Part shown: positions 1-9,992 of the stretch, piece after piece
How positions within the stretch are numbered: position 1 is the first letter of the stretch
Layout: each line of letters opens with the position of its first letter
Assembly: GCF_018024475.1 (NCBI RefSeq)
Contig: NZ_CP054393.1
Location: 1 to 64,000, forward strand
From: Candidatus Phytoplasma luffae
GTDB taxonomy: Bacteria > Bacillota_I > Bacilli_A > Acholeplasmatales > Acholeplasmataceae
DNA length: 64,000 bases
Reading direction: 5' to 3'
Program-made: the position numbers and the translations under genes
Notes under the pieces: generated by a model
The model's database searches: none
Told to the model about the DNA's origin: nothing
The model's input: the letters and a program-made list of their open reading frames with translations, nothing else

Positions 1-1353
1 ATGGAAAAAAAAGAATTTTCAAAAGAGGAGATTTGGAAAAATATTTTAAAGGAATTATCTCTTATATATAATGAAAAAGTTTTTGAAGAAACTTTTTCTA
101 ATCTCCAATTGTATAAAATAGAAAACGAAGTTTTTTTTATTTCGGTTGATAATGAATTTATCAAAAATAAAATTTTAAATATTTATTTAAAAAAAATAAA
201 AAAAATTGCTGAAAAATATTCTTCAAAAAAAATATTTTTTGAATTCATTTTAGAAAAAAAAAATAAACCAGAAAAAGAACAAAAAAAAGAAGTTTTTTTG
301 AATTCAGAAAATGATGAAAAAAATTTAGATAAAGATTATACTTTTGATAATTTTGTTTCTGGTTCAAGTAATATTTTTGCTTTTGAAATGGCTAAAAAAA
401 TCGCTTCTTCTGACAAAGTAGAAATAAATCCTTTATATATTTTTGGTTCAGTTGGATTAGGCAAAACCCATTTAATGCAAGCGATTGGCAATTTTATTAT
501 AAAAAAAAAACCTAATAAAAAAGTTTTATATATAAAAGTTGATCAATTTATTGAAGATTTTACTAATAATTTAATAAAAGGTCAAATGGATAATTTTAAT
601 AAAAAATATAGAAGTATCGATGTTTTTTTGGTAGATGATATCCAAACAATATCTGAAGCTACTCGTTCTCAAATGGAATTTTTTAAAATTTTTGATTATC
701 TGAATTTTAACAAAAAACAAATAGTAATTACGAGTGATAAAACTATTTCGGAATTAAGCAATATTATGAAAAGATTAACTAATCGTTTTAAAGCTGGATT
801 GGTGGTTGATATCCAAAAACCTGATCCTAAGCATCGATTAGATATTTTAAAAAAAAAGATTTTAAAACTTCAAGGAAATAATTTTAAATTAAAAAAAGAA
901 ATTTTAAATTTTATTTCTGCTCATTTTTATGATAATATAAGAGAAATGGAAGGAGCTTTATCTAGGCTTTTAAATTATATCCAAATTTATAAATTAGATA
1001 TTAATTTAAAAAATACAAAAGAAGCTCTCGAACCTTTATTAAAAAATAAAAAAAATATTACTCAAGAGGAAATATATTCCGAAAAAATAAAAACTATAGT
1101 AAGTCGTTTTTATAATATTAATGTTAAAGATTTAGTTAGTAAAAATAAAAAAATTAAATATACTTTACCTAGACATATTATTATTTACTTTTTAAAAAAA
1201 ATAAATAATGTTTCTTATAAAAAAATAGCTTTTCTTTTAGATAAAAAATATTCTTCTGTTTTTAAAGCTTATAAATTGATTGAAAAAAAAATTGAAAAAA
1301 ACGAAGAATTAAAAAAAGTTATAGAATTTATTTTGAATAAAATGAAAAATTAA
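1..1353 (+). CDS. dnaA: Chromosomal replication initiator DnaA
   Basis: 450 residues, a normal DnaA length. The AAA+ core carries Walker A (G149-T156, GSVGLGKT), Walker B (residues 208-213, VFLVDD) and a sensor-2 region around R314 (REMEGALSRL). A charged linker near residues 85-110 separates the N-terminal interaction domain from the core. Domain IV (about 350-450) should bind DnaA boxes, but the usual GRDHTTV-type signature is replaced by DKKYSSV at 414-420, so the recognition loop is divergent. DnaA opens oriC and loads DnaB. It is followed after 38 bp by dnaN, the common bacterial order. The ATG is the first base of the window, so its promoter and ribosome site cannot be seen. Confidence 0.97.
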   Translation: MEKKEFSKEEIWKNILKELSLIYNEKVFEETFSNLQLYKIENEVFFISVDNEFIKNKILNIYLKKIKKIAEKYSSKKIFFEFILEKKNKPEKEQKKEVFLNSENDEKNLDKDYTFDNFVSGSSNIFAFEMAKKIASSDKVEINPLYIFGSVGLGKTHLMQAIGNFIIKKKPNKKVLYIKVDQFIEDFTNNLIKGQMDNFNKKYRSIDVFLVDDIQTISEATRSQMEFFKIFDYLNFNKKQIVITSDKTISELSNIMKRLTNRFKAGLVVDIQKPDPKHRLDILKKKILKLQGNNFKLKKEILNFISAHFYDNIREMEGALSRLLNYIQIYKLDINLKNTKEALEPLLKNKKNITQEEIYSEKIKTIVSRFYNINVKDLVSKNKKIKYTLPRHIIIYFLKKINNVSYKKIAFLLDKKYSSVFKAYKLIEKKIEKNEELKKVIEFILNKMKN

Positions 1354-1391
1354 AAGATATGGATTATTTTAAGGAAATAATAAATTAAAAT

Positions 1392-2528
1392 ATGAATTTT
1401 GAAATTAAAAAAGAAGTATTTTTACATTATTTAAATCAAATTCAAAAAATACTCCCTAATAAAACTTTTTTCCCTGTTTATTATTATATAAAAATTACAA
1501 CTCATCTAGATGTTTTGTTTTTAGAAATTAATAATTCTAATTTTATTATTAAAATGAAAATTAAAGATGAAAGTTTAAAAATAAAAGAAGAAGGAATTTT
1601 AGTTTTATTAGGAAGAAATTTCATTGATATTGTTAAAAAAATAGATTATGATTTGATTAAAATAATTTCTTTAGAAGATAAATTCGCTATCATTAATACT
1701 GATTATTCTCAATATAAATTAAAATTAATTGAATTAAATAATTTTCCCTCAGGTGATTTCACTTTTGATGAAAAAAATTTTTTCGAAATTAAAATAAATT
1801 TATTTAAACAAATGATTGAAGAAGTTAGTTTTATCGCGTCAAAAGATAAACAAAAAAATATTTTAACAGGTGTTAATTTAATTTATAAAGCGTCTTCTTT
1901 AATCGCTTTTGCCACTGATTCTTTTCGTTTAGGTAGAAAAGAATTAGAATTAAAAATAAATCATTCTGATTTTGATATTGTTGTTCCCGGAAAAAGTTTA
2001 GAAGAATTAATAAAACTTTTAGAACAGCAAAAAGATAATGATGCAAAAATATCTATCACTAAACAAAAATTTTTTTTAAAAACAAATTATTTAGATTTTC
2101 AATCTCCTCTTTTGGAAGGGAATTATCCCCAAATTAATTTAATAGAAAGAAAAAAATTGTCTTCTTTTTTTGAATTAAATAGGAATAATTTGATTAAAAT
2201 TTTAGAAAGAGTTTCTTTATTTCTTCCCAAAGATAAGATTTTTTTAGATAATGTTGTCGAATTTAAAATCGAACCTAATAAAAAAATAAAAATTTCTTCT
2301 TTTAGTGAAGAAATAGGATACGCTTTAGAAGAAATAGAAACTTTACAATTATCTGTTGTTCAAAAAGTTAATGTTTTTTTTAATATAAAACATTTAGAAG
2401 AAATTTTAAAAGTTTTTTCAACAGAACGAATTACATTTTTTTTCGAAAACTCTTCTAAACCATTTCTTTTAAATAGTGAAGAAGAAAGGACCCTTTCATA
2501 TTTAATTTTACCTTTATATATAAAATAA
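1392..2528 (+). CDS. dnaN: DNA polymerase III sliding clamp (beta subunit)
   Basis: 378 residues, the normal size of the bacterial beta clamp. The protein aligns by eye with the three-domain clamp, including the typical stretch ATDSFRLGRKE near residues 178-188 and a C-terminal end in LILPLYIK, close to the usual hydrophobic MPMRL-type terminus. It forms the dimeric ring that tethers DNA polymerase III. An AAGGAAAT ribosome site lies about 13-20 bases before the ATG. It follows dnaA and is probably co-transcribed with it. I see no sign of degeneration. Confidence 0.95.
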   Translation: MNFEIKKEVFLHYLNQIQKILPNKTFFPVYYYIKITTHLDVLFLEINNSNFIIKMKIKDESLKIKEEGILVLLGRNFIDIVKKIDYDLIKIISLEDKFAIINTDYSQYKLKLIELNNFPSGDFTFDEKNFFEIKINLFKQMIEEVSFIASKDKQKNILTGVNLIYKASSLIAFATDSFRLGRKELELKINHSDFDIVVPGKSLEELIKLLEQQKDNDAKISITKQKFFLKTNYLDFQSPLLEGNYPQINLIERKKLSSFFELNRNNLIKILERVSLFLPKDKIFLDNVVEFKIEPNKKIKISSFSEEIGYALEEIETLQLSVVQKVNVFFNIKHLEEILKVFSTERITFFFENSSKPFLLNSEEERTLSYLILPLYIK

Positions 2529-2582
2529 TATTTTATGTATAAAAAATGCAAAATTAATATTTAAAAAAAGATTTTTAAAATT

Positions 2583-3422
2583 ATGTTAATCACAAAAAAA
2601 AATAGAATAAAAAAAAATGAGATTAAAAATAACGAAGTAGTTTCTTTGTTTAATACATTCGGTTTTAAAACGAAAATATATTTTTTATTTTTATTAATAT
2701 TATCAATAATTACATTAGGAATGGATATTTATCGTAATTTAGAAACCATTTGGTGGTATAAAAAAATGTATTTTTATTTCACTAATCAGACAATATTATT
2801 CATTTTATTAACTTTAATTTCCTTTTTTTTAAAAATAAAAAAAGAAAAAATATATTCTTTGTTTATTTATGCATCGGCAGTGAATTCTTTATTAACTTTT
2901 TTAGTTTATAATTTTTTTTTATTTCCTATTTATACAGAAAACAATATTTTTCAGAAGTCTTATAAAGATGATCCTCACCATATAAAATTTATTTCTAATA
3001 ATTTGCAACATATTTTTTTACCTTTGTTATATTTTTTCTTTTTTTTATTTTTTATCCCTTTTTCTATAAATAGAATAAAGAAATTTTTTTTAATTTTTTT
3101 ACATCCTTTTATTTATTTATTTATTTATTTATTAATTAATATTTTTTATAGTTATAACGGTGATATAACTTGTAAAGTTGATGGAAACAAATGTTATTTA
3201 CCTTATCCTAATATACAATGTCATATTCATGGACGTGTTTTTTTTGATGCAAAAAAAATATTTATAAATCCTCAAGAAAGATATTTTTTATCTAATTTTT
3301 TAGTTTTTATAAGAATAATAATTATGGGTGCTGGTTTTTCTTTGATTTTTATTTATATTTTTTATTTCAAAACAAAGGTTATAAATAATAAATTATGTCA
3401 TTTAAAGAGAAAAAAAGGTTAA
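2583..3422 (+). CDS. Pr6Pr/DUF1600-like integral membrane protein
   Basis: 279 residues with about six hydrophobic segments. Its motifs recall the Pr6Pr/DUF1600-type membrane proteins: YFTNQTILF near residue 67, LQHIFLPLLYFFFF near 140, and HPFIYLFIYLLI followed by a YPYP-containing segment near 170-210. Function unknown; no catalytic residues are recognisable. A second, shorter family member lies at 14148-14843. The last 28 bases overlap trpS in another frame, so the two are probably co-transcribed. The ribosome site is weak. Family assignment is by motif similarity only. Confidence 0.7.
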   Translation: MLITKKNRIKKNEIKNNEVVSLFNTFGFKTKIYFLFLLILSIITLGMDIYRNLETIWWYKKMYFYFTNQTILFILLTLISFFLKIKKEKIYSLFIYASAVNSLLTFLVYNFFLFPIYTENNIFQKSYKDDPHHIKFISNNLQHIFLPLLYFFFFLFFIPFSINRIKKFFLIFLHPFIYLFIYLLINIFYSYNGDITCKVDGNKCYLPYPNIQCHIHGRVFFDAKKIFINPQERYFLSNFLVFIRIIIMGAGFSLIFIYIFYFKTKVINNKLCHLKRKKG

Positions 3423-4414
3423 TCACAGGAATAAAACCAACAGGCGAATTAACTTTAGGAAATTATTTAGGAATAATAAAACCTTTAATTTTTTTTCAAG
3501 AAAAATTTTCTTCAGAGTATGATTTTTATTTTTTTATTGCTGATTTACATGCTTTAACTAATTTTCAAGAACCATCTTCTTTTAAAGAAAAAATTAATAA
3601 AATGATATATATTTGTTTGGCGGCGGGATTGGATTTAGAAAAAAATAATTTTTTTGTTCAATCATCTATACCACAACATGCTTATTTGAATTATATATTA
3701 GAATCCACTTCTTATTTAGGCGAGTTGCAAAGAATGATTCAATTTAAAGAAAAGAAAAATTTTTTAAAAAATACAAGAGCATCACTTTTGACTTATCCTC
3801 TTTTAATGGCCTCTGACATTTTGATTTATGATGCGCATATTGTCCCTATAAGTTCTGATCAAAAACAACATTTAGAATTAACTCGTCTTTTAGCTACGAG
3901 ATTTAATAATTTATATGGAAAAACTTTTATTATACCTAAACTATTACAATTTAATTCTATAATTAAATCTTTAGATCAACCTGAAAAAAAAATGAGTAAA
4001 AGTAATATTAACAATAATAAAGATGATAAAGGTTGTATTTATATTTTAGAGGATTTAGTAAATATTAGAAAAAAAATCCTTAAATCGGTAACTGATTCAG
4101 AAAATAATATTAAATATGACCTTGATAAAAAACCAGGAATTAGTAATCTTTTAAATATTTATTCCTCTTTTAAAAATTGGGATTTAAAAAAAACAGAAGA
4201 ATATTTTAAAAATTATTCTTATAAAGAATTTAAAGAAACTTTAGCCGACTTAGTGGTGGAAGAAATAAGTAATATTCAAAAAAAATATTATTATTTTAAA
4301 AAAAATATTGATTTAAAACAAATTTTAAAAAAAGGAACATATAAAGCTTCAATTATAGCTAATAATAAAATCAAAGAAGTGAATGAAAAGTTAGGAATAA
4401 ATATTAATTTATAA
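3395..4414 (+). CDS. trpS: Tryptophanyl-tRNA synthetase
   Basis: 339 residues, the usual length of a bacterial class I TrpRS. The N-terminus reads TGIKPTGELTLGNYLG, with the HIGH-equivalent TLGN at residues 20-23. The KMSKS loop is exact at residues 199-203. It charges tRNA-Trp with tryptophan. The presence of this enzyme, TGG codons throughout the window, and TGA used as a terminator (tmk ends in TGA at 40612) fit the phytoplasma use of the standard code rather than the Mycoplasma UGA=Trp code. The start overlaps the upstream membrane-protein gene by 28 bases. A bidirectional hairpin terminator follows. Confidence 0.95.
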   Translation: MSFKEKKRLITGIKPTGELTLGNYLGIIKPLIFFQEKFSSEYDFYFFIADLHALTNFQEPSSFKEKINKMIYICLAAGLDLEKNNFFVQSSIPQHAYLNYILESTSYLGELQRMIQFKEKKNFLKNTRASLLTYPLLMASDILIYDAHIVPISSDQKQHLELTRLLATRFNNLYGKTFIIPKLLQFNSIIKSLDQPEKKMSKSNINNNKDDKGCIYILEDLVNIRKKILKSVTDSENNIKYDLDKKPGISNLLNIYSSFKNWDLKKTEEYFKNYSYKEFKETLADLVVEEISNIQKKYYYFKKNIDLKQILKKGTYKASIIANNKIKEVNEKLGININL

Positions 4415-4470
4415 AATGAAAGAATATTTTTTTTGTTATTATTTTATTTATTATTTTTTTTAATATATAT

Positions 4471-4505
4471 AAAAAAAAGAGAGACTTTAGAAGGTCTCTT
4501 TTTTA
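4471..4505. terminator. Bidirectional terminator between trpS and ftsH
   Basis: Inverted repeat AGAGAC (4480-4485) / GTCTCT (4494-4499), preceded by an A run and followed by a T run, so it can serve both converging genes. Confidence 0.8.
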
Positions 4506-4513
4506 ATTAATTT

Positions 4514-6088
4514 TTATACTAATTGTTCTATTTCTTCTTTAGTAATTGTTTCTTGTTCTAATAATTTAAAAGTGATTTTATCAAGTAAATTTTTATTTTC
4601 TTTGATGATTAACTGTGTTTCTTTATAACATTTATCAATGATTTTTTTAATTTCTTGATCTATAGCTTTTTTATCTGAAAATTCAGAATCTTGAGAAACT
4701 CCTAAATCACTCATTTCGTATTTAGTAATCATTAAACGCGCTATTCGTGTAGCTTGTTTAAAATCATCAAAAGCGCCTGAAGAAATATCATCAAAAATTA
4801 ATTCTTCAGCGACGCGGCCACCTAAATAAGAACTAATATTAGCGTTCATTCTATTTTTAGATGAAAAAAAAGTTTCTTTTTCAGGTATCATTAAGTTATA
4901 TCCGCCTGAGTTACCTCTAGGAATAATAGTTATTTTTTGTACCTTTTGAGCATGTTTTAATTTTAAACCAATAACTGCGTGGCCAGCTTCATGATAAGCA
5001 ACCATTTTTCTTTCTTCTTCATTGTATTTAATTGATTTTTTGGCAGCCCCCATTAAAAATCTTTCAACAGCTTCTTCTAATTCAGTCATTGTGATAAAAT
5101 CTTTTTGATTTCTCACTGTTAAAATAGAAGCTTCATTTAAAATGGCTCCTAATTCCGCACCGCTCATTCCTGGAGTTTGTTTGGCGATTTGTAAGAAATC
5201 TACATTAGGATCAATTTTTTTATTCTTTGTATGTACTTTCAAAATTGCTTCACGAGCTTTAACATCAGGAAGTCCTACTGTGAATTTACGATCAAATCTT
5301 CCTGGATGTAATAAGGCAGAGTCTAGAATATCTATTCTATTTGTATCAGCCACAACAATTACTCCTTGAGATTTGGTGAAGCCATCCATTTCAGTTAAAA
5401 GTTGATTGAGAGTTTGTTCATGTTTATTATCTACTCCACCTCTTTTTTTACCTAAAGCGTCAATTTCATCAATAAATAAAACACAAGGCGCGTTATATCT
5501 AGTTTCTTTGAATAAATTTTTTAATTTTTTAGCACCTAACCCTACTAGGATACCATCTATTTCTGAACCAGAAACAGAATAAAAAGAAACTCCTGCCTCA
5601 CCAGCTAAGGCTTTAGCGAGTAAGGTTTTACCAGTTCCTGGCGGGCCTTCCAATAAAACACCTTTGGGAATTGAAGCGCCAATTTTTGAATATTTTTGAG
5701 GTTGTTTCAAAAAATCAATTAATTCTTTCATTTCTTCTTTTTCTTCTTCGTTGCCGGCAACATCTTCGAAGGTAAATTGAGATTTATGATAAGAATTCAT
5801 TTTATTATTTTTACCTATATTACCTTCTGTTAGACGAAAAGTATAAAATATATGAAACAAAAAAATAAGCGTAAATTGTTCATTAACAACACTTAATAAT
5901 AATTTTTTAAAATTTAAAAGTTTATTAAAAATAATATAAATAAAACTTGGTTTTTTGGCTAAATTGGGTTGAGGTATATAAAAATCGCAAACTTGTAATA
6001 TAGTCATAAAAAAAATAGTAAAAATAAATATTTTGGTAATTGAAAAATATTTATTTTTGATTTTTTGAATTTTTGTTAAAAACCCCAT
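4514..6088 (-). CDS. ftsH: ATP-dependent zinc metalloprotease FtsH (HflB)
   Basis: 524 residues, shorter than the usual 600-650. Two N-terminal hydrophobic segments (about 15-35 and 70-88) enclose a small external loop, so the length loss is mainly in the extracytoplasmic domain. The AAA+ module has Walker A GPPGTGKT (148-155) and Walker B with D207-E208. The peptidase has the zinc motif HEAGH at 366-370, and D442 is in the position of the third zinc ligand (GAFDDFKQAT). All catalytic residues are present. FtsH degrades misassembled membrane proteins and short-lived cytosolic regulators. It converges on trpS. This is the only complete FtsH in the window; the PMU copies at 32687 and 62644 lack the protease half. 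Confidence 0.96.
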   Translation of the reverse strand: MGFLTKIQKIKNKYFSITKIFIFTIFFMTILQVCDFYIPQPNLAKKPSFIYIIFNKLLNFKKLLLSVVNEQFTLIFLFHIFYTFRLTEGNIGKNNKMNSYHKSQFTFEDVAGNEEEKEEMKELIDFLKQPQKYSKIGASIPKGVLLEGPPGTGKTLLAKALAGEAGVSFYSVSGSEIDGILVGLGAKKLKNLFKETRYNAPCVLFIDEIDALGKKRGGVDNKHEQTLNQLLTEMDGFTKSQGVIVVADTNRIDILDSALLHPGRFDRKFTVGLPDVKAREAILKVHTKNKKIDPNVDFLQIAKQTPGMSGAELGAILNEASILTVRNQKDFITMTELEEAVERFLMGAAKKSIKYNEEERKMVAYHEAGHAVIGLKLKHAQKVQKITIIPRGNSGGYNLMIPEKETFFSSKNRMNANISSYLGGRVAEELIFDDISSGAFDDFKQATRIARLMITKYEMSDLGVSQDSEFSDKKAIDQEIKKIIDKCYKETQLIIKENKNLLDKITFKLLEQETITKEEIEQLV

Positions 6089-6123
6089 ATTAATAAAAAT
6101 TATATCCTTTCTTGTTTTGGATT

Positions 6124-7163
6124 TTAATATTCATAAACAAAATGAGAAGTCGGATCATACATAATATTTGGATTTTTAATGTTTGTTTTTTCATCTTCTT
6201 CTTCAGGAGTCACTGCCATTTGTGCTGTTTGTTCAAATATTAATTCTTTTTGAGGGTTATATGATAAATTTGTGATAGCAATATAAAAAGCTTCTGAATA
6301 TCCATCTTCTGAAATCAAACAAAATTCGGTTTTTTCTTTTTTATTAGGATATTTAAAATATTCAATATAACTATTTATTTTTTCTTGATTATCCTTATTA
6401 TAAACTCTTACTTTGGCATATATTAATTTATTTTCTTTATCATAAAAATCAAATTCAGACCAATTTTTAGATTTATCATTATATTTATATTTATTTTTTC
6501 CTGTTGCGGTATATTGGATGTTTTGATCTTTTGTTATTGGTTTGCTTTTTTTGATTTCAAACAGGCGTCCTTCGTTATCATATTCGTAATCATGTTTTTC
6601 TCTAACGTGTTTTTCAGCAATTTCAGGTTCTCTTATACTTTCTAAAAATAAAGGATTGTATATTTTTTTAACATCTAACAATTCTCCTTGGACTCCATTT
6701 TGTGTCTTGTATTCCAAAGTTTTAAATTTTATTCACTCTAGATCATCTTCACGCATGATTGGTTTAGCAGTTTCTCCGTTTTCATTGGTTGATTGTTTTA
6801 TTCCGAAATAATCTTTGCGAACTAATAAATTATTTTAATATTCATAATTTTTTTTGCCTATGATTTCTTCTTTTTCATTAAAATATAATTTTTTAACTAA
6901 ATTGTTTTGATCGTTGTATTCATATTTGATAATTGCGTGTCCATCTTCTCCTTATAAAGAATTAGATTTGCTATCGTAACATTTTTTGAATTTTACTTTT
7001 TTTCTAAATTTGTGTTATTTTGTTTTAATTTTTCATTTTCTTCGTTGTTTGAGTAATTATAATCATTCCATAAATATATTCCAATTGCTAATATTGAGAA
7101 AAATGTAATTAATATTATTAAAATTTTTTTCTTATTTTGATAAAACTTTCGATTAATATTCAT
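6124..7163 (-). pseudogene. Degraded DUF2963-type phytoplasma membrane-anchored protein
   Basis: The likely ATG is at 7163, with GAAAGG about 10 bases upstream. The first 55 codons give a basic N-terminus and one membrane segment (KKILIILITFFSILAIGIYL), ending at a stop at 6993. A second frame then continues the protein with in-frame stops TAA at 6955-6957, TAA at 6835-6837 and TGA at 6733-6735, and runs open to 6124. The tail has the alternating YxYDxxGxL/KK pattern typical of DUF2963 proteins (for example YEYDNEGRLFEIKK). One frameshift plus three nonsense changes indicate a dead gene. The last open stretch (TTG at 6717 to 6124, 197 codons) should not be read as an independent gene. Confidence 0.7.
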
Positions 7164-8120
7164 TTTTTTAAAAACCTTTCTCTTTTTATTTTTTTTATAT
7201 CTATTCTTTAAATATAAAACGAATATTAACTTAGATTTTAACAAAAAAAAAGCAATTAATATTTTTTTAATCTCGGTTTATTTAATAAAATATTAATAAA
7301 AAATCAAAAAAATTAACTTTTTTAAAATCGAAAGAATGTAGGATAAAATTAGGTATTAAAAGTAAATTTAGTTTAAATAAATATAATAAGAAGTTTTTTA
7401 AAAGATTAAGTGAATCATGAAAAAAAAAGATTAAATTCTTATATTTTTTTTATTATTGATTAACTTATTATATTAACTTAGTATTAAGTATTGCAAAATT
7501 TATATATTATATCTAATTAATTAAAATATTCTATTTTTTTGATTGATATAAATTTTAATTTTAATTTATTTTTTTATGTATAATATAAATATAAAAGACG
7601 ATTTTTTTAATAATTTTTTCGTAAAAATTAAATTTCAAAATTTTATTTATTATTTTTTAAAACAATATTAATTCATTACTATAATTTTTTTCAATTTAAA
7701 GGAATAATTAAAGGTTTTTATCTTTTTATAATTTATTTTTTGTTATAAATTTTTGACTATTTATTATTTTTGTTGAACTTTCAAAAATTTTCTATAATTC
7801 TATATTTTTTTGTTTACATGATTAGATTTTCTTATTTTTATTTTTTTTAGTAATATCATCTTATTTTAAACGATTATTAAAATAGATTTATATTCAAAAT
7901 CTATTAGATATACTTTTTTATTCTTAATTAATATAATATTTCATCTCGAAATATATTTTAAATAAAAAAACTCATATAATTTGAAATTAAATTTAATTTT
8001 TAAAACTTAAACAAATTATTTAATTTTATTTTTAAATAACACAAAAATAATTTACATATTTTTTATTTATTATAATGTTTAAAATTAATAGAAAAAGAAA
8101 GTTTATATAAAATTAACTAT
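7164..8120. other. AT-rich intergenic region with no gene seen
   Basis: About 950 bases of very AT-rich sequence with only short stop-interrupted frames. I see no RNA gene, repeat array or strong promoter. It separates the minus-strand pseudogene from the plus-strand metal transporter operon, whose promoter presumably lies in its right part. It may be a fully decayed gene. Confidence 0.5.
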
Positions 8121-9206
8121 ATGAAAAAAATTTCTTCTTTATTTTTAAATATTTTTTTATTATTTTTATCTATTTTTTCTTTATATTTTTTATTTCAAGT
8201 TAAAGCGGAACAATCTCAAATACAAAATTCAAAAACAATTGTAACAACGACTACAATTTTACGAGATGCAGTTAAACATTTAATTGGACAAGTAGACTTC
8301 GAAGAAGATAAAGATAAAAAATATCAAAAAATAGATTCTTTTAATAAAGTTATTTCTTTAATGGGGGTTGGGACGGACCCGCATAATTATAGAGCTAAAC
8401 CAAGTGATCGTCAGAAAATAAAAGATGCAGCTTTTGTTATATATCACGGTTTACATTTAGAAAGCCAAATGGTTAGTACTTTTAATAAAATAAAAGATTC
8501 TGATAAAATTTGGAATACAGGCGATTATTTAAAACAAAAATATCAAAATAGTTTGATAAAAGATGAAGATGATTCTACAGAATACGATCCACATATTTGG
8601 TTTGATATCGATTTATGGTTGTCTTCAGTAGAAGGGTTGAAAGAAAAAATTAAAAGTTTAATACCTTCTTCTCATGAAGATATTGAAAAAATAGAAAATA
8701 ATTTTGTTTGTTTTAAAAAAAAATTGGAAGAATTGAAAATAGAAAATATAAACAAATTTACAAAATTAAAAGAAACATTAGGTAATAAATTTATAATAGT
8801 TACCTCACATGATGCTTTTTCTTATTGGCAAAAATTTTGCGAAAAGAACAATTGCTCTTTTGAATTTAAGTGTTTGCAAGGTATTTCCACTCAAGAAGAA
8901 GTGAGTTTGTTTACTATTAATCAAATAGCAAAAGAAATACCTGATGAAGCAAAAGCTTTTTTCAAAGAAAGTTCTACTTCTCCACGAATTTTAGATGGTT
9001 TACGAGAACGAGTGAATTATTTAAGAAGACAAAAAAATAAACAAATAGAAGAAATTAAAATACCCGAAAATATAGAATTATATTCCGATTCTTTAGGTAA
9101 CGATTATAAAAGCGAAACATTAAACAATATTTCATATAAACATTCTACTTATATAGGGGCTTTTTTGAATAATATTAATATTATTGAATTATTGAACAAA
9201 ATTTAA
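8121..9206 (+). CDS. troA: Zn/Mn ABC importer, substrate-binding protein (TroA/ZnuA family)
   Basis: 361 residues with an N-terminal signal/anchor (hydrophobic residues 5-28; no lipobox cysteine). Family motifs are in order: TTTILRDAVKHLIG, GTDPHNY, DPHIWFDIDLW, TSHDAFSYW, FFKESSTSPR and YSDSLG. The four expected ligands are H88, H158, H230 and D323, a His3Asp set as in TroA/ZnuA rather than the His2GluAsp set of PsaA-type manganese proteins. It captures divalent metal outside the membrane and delivers it to the permeases encoded downstream. It leads a four-gene operon with a 16-base gap to the ATPase. Metal preference (Zn, Mn or Fe) cannot be fixed from sequence. Confidence 0.9.
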   Translation: MKKISSLFLNIFLLFLSIFSLYFLFQVKAEQSQIQNSKTIVTTTTILRDAVKHLIGQVDFEEDKDKKYQKIDSFNKVISLMGVGTDPHNYRAKPSDRQKIKDAAFVIYHGLHLESQMVSTFNKIKDSDKIWNTGDYLKQKYQNSLIKDEDDSTEYDPHIWFDIDLWLSSVEGLKEKIKSLIPSSHEDIEKIENNFVCFKKKLEELKIENINKFTKLKETLGNKFIIVTSHDAFSYWQKFCEKNNCSFEFKCLQGISTQEEVSLFTINQIAKEIPDEAKAFFKESSTSPRILDGLRERVNYLRRQKNKQIEEIKIPENIELYSDSLGNDYKSETLNNISYKHSTYIGAFLNNINIIELLNKI

Positions 9207-9222
9207 ATTAAAGGAATTTAAA

Positions 9223-9939
9223 ATGGAAAAAGAAGTTTGTATTAAAGTAAGGGATTTAACTGTTACTTATCATTTAAAACCTGTTTTATGGGATATTGAT
9301 GTTGATATTTATAAAAGTTCTTTAACAGCTATTTTAGGCCCAAATGGAGCAGGAAAATCAACTTTTATTAAATCTTTGATAGGAATTATTCCTAAAGTTT
9401 CTGGCGAAATTTTGTTTAATAATAAAAGATATAATAAAATAAAAAAAAAGATAGTTTATATTCCTCAAATAAATTCAATAGATTGGGATTTTCCTACTAC
9501 TGTTTTTGATGTTGTTTTGATGGGGAGATATGGACATTTAGGTTGGTTTAAAAGGCCTACAATTAATGATAAAAAAATTGCTTTAGAATGTTTAGAAAAA
9601 TTAGGAATGGCTGAATTAAAAAATTGTCAAATTTCAGAACTTTCTGGCGGGCAACAACAAAGAATTTTTTTAGCTAGAGCTTTAGCGCAAGAAGGTGATA
9701 TTTATTTAATGGACGAACCTTTTCAAGGAATAGATATTCATACCGAACGTAAAATTATTTCTGTATTAAAAGAATTACAAAAAGAAAAAAAAACAATTAT
9801 CGTGGTTCATCATGATTTAGAAACTGTTAAATCATATTTTGATCATGTCATTTTATTAAATGTTAAAATAATATCAAGTGGTCTGACCAAAACAACCTTT
9901 ATTACTAAAAATATTGAAAAAACTTATCAAAAAATTTAA
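9223..9939 (+). CDS. troB: Zn/Mn ABC importer, ATP-binding protein
   Basis: 238 residues, the normal size for a TroB/MntB/ZnuC ATPase. Walker A GPNGAGKS at 39-46, signature LSGGQQQR from 140, Walker B ending in D164-E165 (LMDEPFQGID), and an H-loop histidine in VVHHDLE. The region after Walker A (IPQINSIDWDFPTTV, then VLMGRYGHLGWFKR) is characteristic of metal-type ABC ATPases. It powers import by the two permeases that follow. AAAGGAA precedes the ATG. All ATPase motifs are intact. Confidence 0.93.
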   Translation: MEKEVCIKVRDLTVTYHLKPVLWDIDVDIYKSSLTAILGPNGAGKSTFIKSLIGIIPKVSGEILFNNKRYNKIKKKIVYIPQINSIDWDFPTTVFDVVLMGRYGHLGWFKRPTINDKKIALECLEKLGMAELKNCQISELSGGQQQRIFLARALAQEGDIYLMDEPFQGIDIHTERKIISVLKELQKEKKTIIVVHHDLETVKSYFDHVILLNVKIISSGLTKTTFITKNIEKTYQKI

Positions 9940-9992
9940 TATCAAAAATAAATTTAATAAATAACAATTCTCAAAAGAAAGGGAGTTTATCA

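Noticed and set aside
5142-5369. 75-codon plus-strand frame inside ftsH
   Set aside because: Antisense to the conserved AAA+ region of ftsH, with no ribosome site.
6733-6735. TGA read as tryptophan (Mycoplasma code)
   Set aside because: The same broken gene also has TAA stops and a frameshift, normal genes use TGG, and tmk ends in TGA.
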